From Rhodospirillaceae bacterium UBA6608 (GTDB lineage: Bacteria; Pseudomonadota; Alphaproteobacteria; Rhodospirillales_A; Casp-alpha2), in assembly GCA_002433335.1 (NCBI GenBank), contig DJHY01000095.1, positions 1,960-19,886 on the forward strand: a stretch of 17,927 bases of DNA. The letters are read 5' to 3'. The notes under the pieces were generated by a model. It made no database searches and was not told the DNA's origin. It saw nothing but the letters and a program-made list of their open reading frames with translations. Positions 13,386-17,927 of this stretch are shown here, piece after piece. The translations under genes were made by a program, and so were the position numbers. Position 1 is the stretch's first letter; each line of letters opens with the position of its first letter.

Positions 13386-14017
13386 CACAACTTCGGATTT
13401 GTTTCGTCGGCGACAGCCTGACCAACGGCACCGGCGATCGGGCTTTCCTCGGCTGGCCGGGGCGGCTGTGCCACCGCGAGGTTCAGGCCGGGCACGACAT
13501 CACCTGCTACAACCTGGGTATTCGCGCTGAGACGACGGAAATGATTCGCCCGCGCTGGCGCGGTGAATGCACGCCCCGATTGCTGGATACGTTCCCGGGC
13601 GCTTTGGTGTTTTTATTCGGCACCAACGACACGGCGATGGAGGGCGAGGCGACCCGCGTGGCATTTGATCGGACGCTGGAAAACGCCCGGGCGATGATTT
13701 CCGAAGCCATGGATTGGAAGCCGACCCTGTGGGTCGGTCCGCCGCCGATCGATGAGACGCAGCAACCGTTCCAAGCCGCGCCCGGATTACCGACCCGGCA
13801 GTTCAGCAATGCGCGCATCGCCGAAATGTCCGATGCGTTTGCCGCTATCGCGGCGGAGATGGGGGTGCCTTATCTGGACCTGTTCACGCCCCTGTCGGGG
13901 GATAGTTCCTGGAACGGCGCGGTCGGCGACGGCGTGCATCCGCCGGATGACGGTTATGCCGTGATCGCCGAACGGGTGGCCGGTTGGGACGGCTGGCGGA
14001 GCTGGTTTCCTGCCTGA
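13382..14017 (+). CDS. SGNH/GDSL-type hydrolase
   Basis: The 211-residue protein shows the four SGNH blocks. GDSLTNG has the nucleophile Ser12, YNLGIRAET has the oxyanion Gly46, GTND (80-83) has the oxyanion Asn82, and DGVHP has the catalytic Asp183 and His186. Such enzymes are esterases, thioesterases, lysophospholipases or carbohydrate deacetylases. No signal peptide is present, so it likely acts in the cytosol. The ATG overlaps the CCA gene stop by four bases and has GGGGAG six bases upstream; the longer frame from 13205 lies inside cca and is not used. A thioesterase or phospholipase role would fit the upstream CoA pyrophosphatase, but that is only guilt by association. The natural substrate is unknown. 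Confidence 0.92.
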   Translation: MTQLRICFVGDSLTNGTGDRAFLGWPGRLCHREVQAGHDITCYNLGIRAETTEMIRPRWRGECTPRLLDTFPGALVFLFGTNDTAMEGEATRVAFDRTLENARAMISEAMDWKPTLWVGPPPIDETQQPFQAAPGLPTRQFSNARIAEMSDAFAAIAAEMGVPYLDLFTPLSGDSSWNGAVGDGVHPPDDGYAVIAERVAGWDGWRSWFPA

Positions 14018-14033
14018 CCGAATGGCCCGCAAT

Positions 14034-14061
14034 CTGTCTTTAGACAGGTCTTATATGACCT
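14034..14061. promoter_or_regulatory. two adjoining palindromes upstream of the PAS_5 gene
   Basis: CTGTCT-TT-AGACAG (14034-14047) is a perfect dyad. It is followed, sharing two bases, by AGGTC-TTATAT-GACCT (14046-14061), a second perfect dyad. The pair lies 129-156 bases before the GTG of the PAS_5 gene and 17 bases after the hydrolase stop. The short centres argue for protein-binding sites rather than RNA hairpins. A terminator for the upstream operon is less likely because no T-run follows. Confidence 0.4.
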
Positions 14062-14070
14062 CCGGCTATG

Positions 14071-14099
14071 TTGACAGATACAAGTGGGAGAGCGACTAT
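14071..14099 (+). promoter_or_regulatory. possible sigma-70-type promoter of the PAS_5 gene
   Basis: A consensus -35 hexamer TTGACA (14071-14076) is followed 17 bases later by GACTAT (14094-14099), a poor -10 match. The region is clearly richer in A and T than its surroundings. It lies just downstream of two palindromes, which would suit an activator or repressor. A leader of about 85 bases would separate it from the GTG start. Confidence 0.3.
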
Positions 14100-14189
14100 T
14101 TCGCCCGTGATCAGGCCTAAAACTCGCCTGATTACTGCCATCGTAAAAGTAAATACAACGCCAGGTTAAGTAATGGCGGGGTTACGGGT

Positions 14190-14735
14190 GTGGTCGCGAT
14201 AAAAAACCAATGCATCGAGGTTGAAGGTGTTTCCGACCTGAACCTCCAAGAATTTTATTCTTATTGGAACCAGCGGCGCGGCGACCGAATTGCGCCGTCC
14301 TGGTCCGAGATCGAATTAATCGAATTCCCCGCCAGAGTGCTGCCGTACTTGACCGTGGTCGAGGTTCACCGCGCACCCCTAGATTTTGTCTATACGTTTT
14401 ACGGTACGGGCCACCTAGTTTTGAAGGGGCGGGATCTGACGGGTTTGTCGGCCTCTCTGAATCTGCCCGAAGAATTGGCCGCAGTCATCTTCAACCAGTA
14501 CGAGACGACGCTGGAGCGCGCCGCGCCGACGGCATTTCGCCGCGAGATTTCAGATGCCGACCCGGAGGTTGCGGGAATCCCGACCTTGATGGACCTACGC
14601 CTGCCGCTGTCGGCGGACGGAAAAGATATTCATTGGATCATGTCGCTATCCACCTTGAGGGATAGTCCGGCCATGCGCAATTTCTACGAAGCGCATGGTC
14701 GGGCGCGCCCGCCGCGCAAGGCTGCGCTGGCCTAA
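14190..14735 (+). CDS. PAS_5-type PAS domain protein
   Basis: The 181-residue protein fits the PAS_5 family, abundant in alphaproteobacteria. An opening YSYWNQRRGDRIAPSWSEI (24-42) leads to a Leu-Pro-Tyr-Leu turn and the VEVHRAPLDFVYTFYGTGH core. It continues with GRDLTGLSASL and an FRREI / MDLRLPLSADG strand pair near the C-terminus. No output domain is attached, so it is an orphan sensor or adaptor whose ligand and partner are unknown. The start is GTG 14190 with GGCGGGG about nine bases upstream. The same frame continues open back to a TAA at 14118-14120, with no ATG, GTG or TTG in between, so no longer start is available. The gene is preceded by palindromes and a TTGACA hexamer. Its stop overlaps the convergent carboxypeptidase gene by four bases. 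Confidence 0.85.
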   Translation: MVAIKNQCIEVEGVSDLNLQEFYSYWNQRRGDRIAPSWSEIELIEFPARVLPYLTVVEVHRAPLDFVYTFYGTGHLVLKGRDLTGLSASLNLPEELAAVIFNQYETTLERAAPTAFRREISDADPEVAGIPTLMDLRLPLSADGKDIHWIMSLSTLRDSPAMRNFYEAHGRARPPRKAALA

Positions 14736-16219
14736 GGCAGCGCGAACCGTTCCAGCCACTCCAGAACCAACGCTTGTTCCGCCTGTTCCGCTTTGTCGAT
14801 CCAGGCAAGGGCGCGGGCTTGTTCGTCCGGTAGGGCGCGGGCGTCGGCGCTTAATCCGTCATAGGTGCTGCGGGCCGTTGGGTCGGCGATGTACAGGGCG
14901 AAGACCAAAGGCCGACCGTTCGGCCCGGTCAGGTATCCGACCAGTCCCTTGGCATAATGCAATGTGCCGGTTTTGGCCCAGATGCGCCCGATCGCGTCTT
15001 CGGTCAGGAAGCGGTCGCGAAAGGCCCGGTTGAACCCGGCGCTGGGCAGGTATGCGGCGAACGGCCAACCGCCATAGCGCTGCCGCCAAGCAAAGTGCAG
15101 AACCGCCGCCATCTGATTGGCGGTGACCCGGGCATGGCGGGACAGGCCGGAATGGTTGGGCAGGTCCCAACCGTGCCAGTCGGCGTCCGGTATGGCTTGC
15201 GAGATGGTCGAACGCAGCCACCGCCCCACAATTGCGGAGGATGTCGCCAAGTCGTCCGGCCGCCCGGACAACATCCGCGCCGTGGTCAAGCCGATCAGTT
15301 CCGCCACCAAGTTGTTGGAATGTTGCAGGCCAAGGCGGACGATTTCGCCAAGCGGGCGGCTCATGGCTTCGGTCACGGGTTGTGCGGCGGCCGGGGCGGC
15401 GGCGATCCTCGGCATCGGCAGGGTGATTCCTGTTTGTGCGGCCAGTCGCTGGAACAATTGCGCGGTGGCTAGGCCCGGTGATTTCGTCGGAAGAAAGCGG
15501 TCGCCTGTCTCCGCTGCGTCGGCCCCGACGACCCAGGCATCGCGTTGCCAAAGAACGTCTTGTCCGGGGCCGTTCGGGGCCGTCCCCAATCGACCGGCAT
15601 ATGCATCGAGCGGCGGTAAGCGGACGATTACGCCATCCCGCCATGTCATGCGCCAGCGGTTGAAATCGACCGATAGGGCGCTGACGCCGGGGTTATAGCG
15701 GGCCTGTGCCGGTTGCTCGGGATTGATTTCAGGCAGGCTCGGCAACAGGGTCTCATCGACGAGAAAACGCCCGGTGACGTTTCGCAGGCCCAAGTCATGC
15801 AGCCGCACCGCCAAGCCATACAGGTCGTGGGGCGTCAGCAGGGGATCGCCCCCGCCGGCCAGGATCAGGTCGCCATTCAAGATACCGTCCTGATCCGGAG
15901 CCGATGTCGCCAAAACGCGGGTCCGGAACCGGTAGTCCGGTCCCAGCAATTCCAGGGCCGCAAGCATGGTCGGAACCTTGGCGGTCGAGGCTGGGGGCAT
16001 CGGGTGGTCGGCATCCTGGGTGGCGAGCACCTTGCCGTTCTGCGCATCGACGACGACAAAGGATAATTTCGCCGTCGGGCCGAGCGCCTGGAGCGGGTCT
16101 TCTTGGGTTGCTTCGGGCGCGGCGGCGCAGGCCGACATGGCCAAGACGCAAACAGCCGCCATGGCCCGCCGAAGGGGGCCAAGCGATTGAAAAGCTTTAA
16201 CTTGCCGTGATCTGTCCAT
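14732..16219 (-). CDS. dacB: D-alanyl-D-alanine carboxypeptidase/endopeptidase, PBP4 (S13) family, probable lipoprotein
   Basis: The 495-residue precursor is a class C penicillin-binding protein that trims D-Ala from peptidoglycan stem peptides or opens 4-3 cross-links. The three active-site motifs are intact: Ser78-Thr-Ala-Lys81, Ser301-Asn-Asn303 and Lys416-Thr-Gly418. Residues 1-31 are an export signal: a basic start, two Arg before a hydrophobic AMAAVCVLA run, then MSAC. This resembles a lipobox with Cys31, although Met at -3 is atypical. An Ala/Pro/Glu-rich tether follows. I start at ATG 16219, which has GGTGA seven bases upstream. A frame to 16261 adds 14 residues, lacks a ribosome site and would overlap the divergent gene. 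The symbol follows the family name; several S13 paralogues may exist in the genome. Confidence 0.93.
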   Translation of the reverse strand: MDRSRQVKAFQSLGPLRRAMAAVCVLAMSACAAAPEATQEDPLQALGPTAKLSFVVVDAQNGKVLATQDADHPMPPASTAKVPTMLAALELLGPDYRFRTRVLATSAPDQDGILNGDLILAGGGDPLLTPHDLYGLAVRLHDLGLRNVTGRFLVDETLLPSLPEINPEQPAQARYNPGVSALSVDFNRWRMTWRDGVIVRLPPLDAYAGRLGTAPNGPGQDVLWQRDAWVVGADAAETGDRFLPTKSPGLATAQLFQRLAAQTGITLPMPRIAAAPAAAQPVTEAMSRPLGEIVRLGLQHSNNLVAELIGLTTARMLSGRPDDLATSSAIVGRWLRSTISQAIPDADWHGWDLPNHSGLSRHARVTANQMAAVLHFAWRQRYGGWPFAAYLPSAGFNRAFRDRFLTEDAIGRIWAKTGTLHYAKGLVGYLTGPNGRPLVFALYIADPTARSTYDGLSADARALPDEQARALAWIDKAEQAEQALVLEWLERFALP

Positions 16220-16259
16220 TACACTGTCACCAACAATAACCGGCAGGTCGGAGAGATGC
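16220..16259. promoter_or_regulatory. 40-base divergent spacer between dacB and the small conserved gene
   Basis: Only 40 bases separate two divergent start codons, so both promoters must overlap each other or extend into the coding ends. The plus-strand gene has GGAG at about 16250 as its ribosome site; the minus-strand gene has GGTGA. No convincing -35/-10 pair is visible in this short stretch. Confidence 0.3.
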
Positions 16260-16646
16260 ATGCCCTATGTGGTGAGGGACGGTGAAGGCAATGTCCGCGC
16301 GGTGTTCGACACCCCCGTCGACGGCGCGGAAGAAGTCGCGCCCGATGATCCGGGTCTTGCCGAATTCGTTAATCAGAATGCCCAGACCGGGATGGTCTTG
16401 GACGAATGGGTGCAGTCGGATTTGTCGCTCGCCCGCGTCGTCGAGGATTTGGTCGACATTCTGATCGACAAGGGTGTGTTCATGTTCAACGAGCTGCCGT
16501 CCGGCGCGCAGAAGAAGCTGAACACCCGGCGCGGTCGTCGTAAGGAAATGGATCTGATGGAAAGCCTGTTCGGCGATATGGCCTTGCCGGAAGGCGAGGA
16601 AAGTTCGTCCGGCGGCAACAACAATGGCGGCGGCGGGATTTTCTAG
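16260..16646 (+). CDS. conserved hypothetical protein (resembles 'tryptophan synthase beta-like' small proteins)
   Basis: The 128-residue acidic protein opens MPYVVRDGEGNVRAVF. From memory this resembles small proteobacterial proteins often misnamed 'tryptophan synthase subunit beta like'; it has no PLP-binding or TrpB features. A helical middle follows (LARVVEDLVDILIDKGVFMFNEL, about residues 57-79, then a basic KKLNTRRGRRKE patch). The tail is Ser/Gly/Asn-rich (SSSGGNNNGGGGIF) and probably disordered. There is no signal peptide. The ATG has GGAG eight bases upstream. It is divergent from dacB by 40 bases and converges with the Smr-like gene, where both stops lie in one CTAG. The function is unknown. 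The short basic patch might contact nucleic acid, which is speculation. Confidence 0.8.
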   Translation: MPYVVRDGEGNVRAVFDTPVDGAEEVAPDDPGLAEFVNQNAQTGMVLDEWVQSDLSLARVVEDLVDILIDKGVFMFNELPSGAQKKLNTRRGRRKEMDLMESLFGDMALPEGEESSSGGNNNGGGGIF

Positions 16647-16996
16647 CCTTCCTCGCTGTCTTTTTCCGGCTTTCCCTTGGTCACCAGATAATACCCGCAG
16701 CCCGCGTATAGCGGCAGGGGGCTGAGCTTCTCCAGCGCGTTCTTGCGCCGCTGCTCCAGTAACAATCGCCCGATCGGCTGAAACAGGGTTTCACCCGTGT
16801 CCGGGCCTGCCGGGTCCAGGCGGACGATGACCGAGCGGGGCGCCCGAAAGCGCGACCGCTCGATCATCCGAACAACGGATTCCTTGGCATGGGCCAGATC
16901 AAGGCCCCGCAGGTCCAGTTCATATTCCGCGTTGTCGTCGTATCCGACCAGCCGCTTCAGGTCGATATCGTCCATTTCGGGCCGGTCGTCGGACAT
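16643..16996 (-). CDS. small Smr-like domain protein
   Basis: This 117-residue protein has an acidic N-terminus and a segment YELDLRGLDLAHAKESVVRM (about 25-44) that resembles the start of an Smr domain (LDLHGL, then a long helix). It has a central strand SVIVRL and a closing GCGYYLVTKGK strand, like the Smr end. The usual Smr motif LDLHG reads LDLRG here, and the GxG loop after the central strand is replaced by DPAGPDTGE. If it is an Smr domain it is a divergent one, probably lacking nuclease activity. It starts three bases after the stop of the HAD gene and is probably cotranslated with it. The ribosome site is weak, consistent with coupling. The fold assignment is tentative. Confidence 0.72.
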   Translation of the reverse strand: MSDDRPEMDDIDLKRLVGYDDNAEYELDLRGLDLAHAKESVVRMIERSRFRAPRSVIVRLDPAGPDTGETLFQPIGRLLLEQRRKNALEKLSPLPLYAGCGYYLVTKGKPEKDSEEG

Positions 16997-16999
16997 GGT

Positions 17000-17731
17000 T
17001 CAGCAACCCAGTTCGATGGCCAGGTCTTCGACGCTGTCGACGATGATGTCCCAATCGCTGGTCGCCTTGAAGTCCTTGACCTGATCCGCGCCGTACTCGG
17101 TCGGGCGGTTGATATAGGCGGTGCGCAGGCCTTCCTTGCGGGCGGCTTCCAGGTCATCGTTATGGGCCGCACCCATCATGACCTCGTGCGGTTTGACGCC
17201 CAGCAGGCGTACGGCGTTGCGATAGACCTCTGGGTCGCGCTTGTACGCCATGTGCATGTCCGAGGAATAAATGAAATCCCACGGCAGGCCCGCGTGCTTG
17301 GCCATGTTGGCCAGCAGCATCAGCGAGCCGTTGGACAAGGGCGCGATCAGGAACTTGGTTTTTAGACGCAACAGGCCCGGGATGCTGTCGGGCCAGGGGG
17401 CCAGGCGATGCCAGAACAGGTTGATGTCGGCTTTTTCGTCTTCGTTGAAACGGTCGCCCAGGCCGAATTCGCCCAGGATTTCTTCCAGCCGTTCGCGATG
17501 AATCACGTCCAGCGGGGTCCAGGCGCGCTGCCCGGAAATCACCCGGTGCAGGCCGGGACGATAGCCGGCGCGCCAAGCGCGGGCGAAGGCTTCCCAATCG
17601 ACGCCTTCGATGTTGTGTTTCTTGGCCAGGGCCTCGCCCTGACGGGTGATCGAGCCGCGCCAATCGGTCACCGTGCCGAATGTGTCGAACACGACGGCCT
17701 TAACGTCTTTGAGCGCTTCTTTGTTGGTCAT
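17000..17731 (-). CDS. haloacid dehalogenase type II-like HAD hydrolase
   Basis: The 243-residue protein belongs to the HAD superfamily, type II 2-haloacid dehalogenase group. The nucleophile Asp16 lies in VVFDTFGTVTDWRGS, where the type II pattern DxFGT replaces DxDxT. Motif II is Ser133-Asn134 in PLSNGS, motif III is Lys164 in AYKRDPEVY, and motif IV is GAAHNDDLEAARKEGLRTA (188-205). The variable cap with WRAGYRPG lies at 50-110. Classical enzymes convert L-2-haloacids to D-2-hydroxyacids by direct attack of the Asp, but many family members have other or unknown substrates. The ATG at 17731 has GGAGG nine bases upstream; the frame to 17782 lacks support. It is first in a two-gene unit with the Smr-like gene. 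Confidence 0.9.
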   Translation of the reverse strand: MTNKEALKDVKAVVFDTFGTVTDWRGSITRQGEALAKKHNIEGVDWEAFARAWRAGYRPGLHRVISGQRAWTPLDVIHRERLEEILGEFGLGDRFNEDEKADINLFWHRLAPWPDSIPGLLRLKTKFLIAPLSNGSLMLLANMAKHAGLPWDFIYSSDMHMAYKRDPEVYRNAVRLLGVKPHEVMMGAAHNDDLEAARKEGLRTAYINRPTEYGADQVKDFKATSDWDIIVDSVEDLAIELGC

Positions 17732-17896
17732 ATGGGATCCTCCGACATTACTTTTGTTGTTTGCCCACCTTACGCGACACATAACCGTTTCCGGGGTCGT
17801 ACGCCAGAGCCAGCCGTGTCCTGATCACGCAGATGTGCTGTCCAACCCCGACGAGAACCGCTTTACGGCGGCTCGGCGGCGGTGTTTCATACCGTC

Positions 17897-17927
17897 ATGG
17901 AAATGCAACGTTGGGCGGCGTTCCTGG
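17897..17927 (+). CDS. possible start of a LysE-type exporter (3'-partial)
   Basis: An ATG at 17897 opens a frame reading MEMQRWAAFL to the window edge. The order acidic/polar, Trp, Ala-Phe-Leu resembles the first helix of LysE/RhtB family exporters, but ten residues are too few to be sure and no good ribosome site precedes it. The 165 bases between it and the HAD gene hold nothing else I can recognise. Confidence 0.25.
   Translation, partial: MEMQRWAAFL

Noticed and set aside
12024..13388. 454-residue minus-strand frame opposite the CCA nucleotidyltransferase
   Set aside because: The opposite strand carries every catalytic motif of the CCA enzyme. The antisense product shows only Arg/His/Pro-rich noise.
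1..17927. mobile elements, CRISPR arrays, tRNA/rRNA genes, defence or toxin-antitoxin genes
   Set aside because: I looked on both strands for direct repeats with spacers, terminal inverted repeats flanking transposases, cloverleaf-like segments and integrase/transposase motifs, and saw none. Base composition is even apart from the leader around 14040-14260.

Overview
The window is a gene-dense, GC-rich stretch of an alphaproteobacterial chromosome. A member of the Rhodospirillales or a near relative is my best guess. This rests on the high-GC codon use, a PAS_5-type protein, a DUF6111 protein, and the block moxR / DUF1285 / CoA pyrophosphatase / DUF6111 / CCA nucleotidyltransferase, which I recall as a recurrent alphaproteobacterial neighbourhood. 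I see no tRNA or rRNA, CRISPR array, insertion sequence, phage gene or integrase. No gene-free stretch exceeds 300 bases; the longest is the 224-base gap at 2679-2902.

Left part (1-3439). The tail of a LysR-type regulator enters from the left edge and converges with a two-gene minus-strand operon, a TauD/TfdA-type 2-oxoglutarate dioxygenase followed by an acetolactate-synthase-like ThDP enzyme. This looks like a small catabolic unit whose substrate I cannot read from sequence. A free-standing Aer-type PAS protein is divergent from it.

Centre left (3459-10337, minus strand). This is a four-gene MoxR/Bat-like operon: MoxR AAA+ ATPase, DUF58 (VWA) protein, a 922-residue BatA-DUF4159 membrane protein and a 711-residue membrane protein with a glutamine-amidotransferase-like fold. 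The known theme is a AAA+ ATPase working with VWA-domain partners in a chaperone or envelope-stress role. The last three products (1,928 residues) contain no cysteine. The large protein carries what looks like an internal signal peptide at an ancient fusion joint.

Centre right (10447-14017, plus strand). Divergent from moxR lies a tight run: DUF1285, NudL-like CoA pyrophosphatase, a two-helix DUF6111 protein, CCA-adding enzyme and an SGNH/GDSL hydrolase. Junctions are abutting or overlap by ATGA, so this is probably one transcript.

Right part (14034-17927). A PAS_5 protein sits behind a leader with two palindromes. It converges on a PBP4-type D-Ala-D-Ala carboxypeptidase that appears to be a lipoprotein. 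Divergent from that is a small conserved hypothetical with a Gly/Asn-rich tail. A HAD type II dehalogenase-like gene, translationally coupled to a divergent Smr-like gene, follows on the minus strand. At the right edge there may be the first codons of a LysE-type exporter.

I found no clearly new multi-gene system. The best leads are the cysteine-free Bat-like trio with its fused DUF4159 module, the orphan TauD/ThDP pair, and the palindromic leaders of moxR and the PAS_5 gene.
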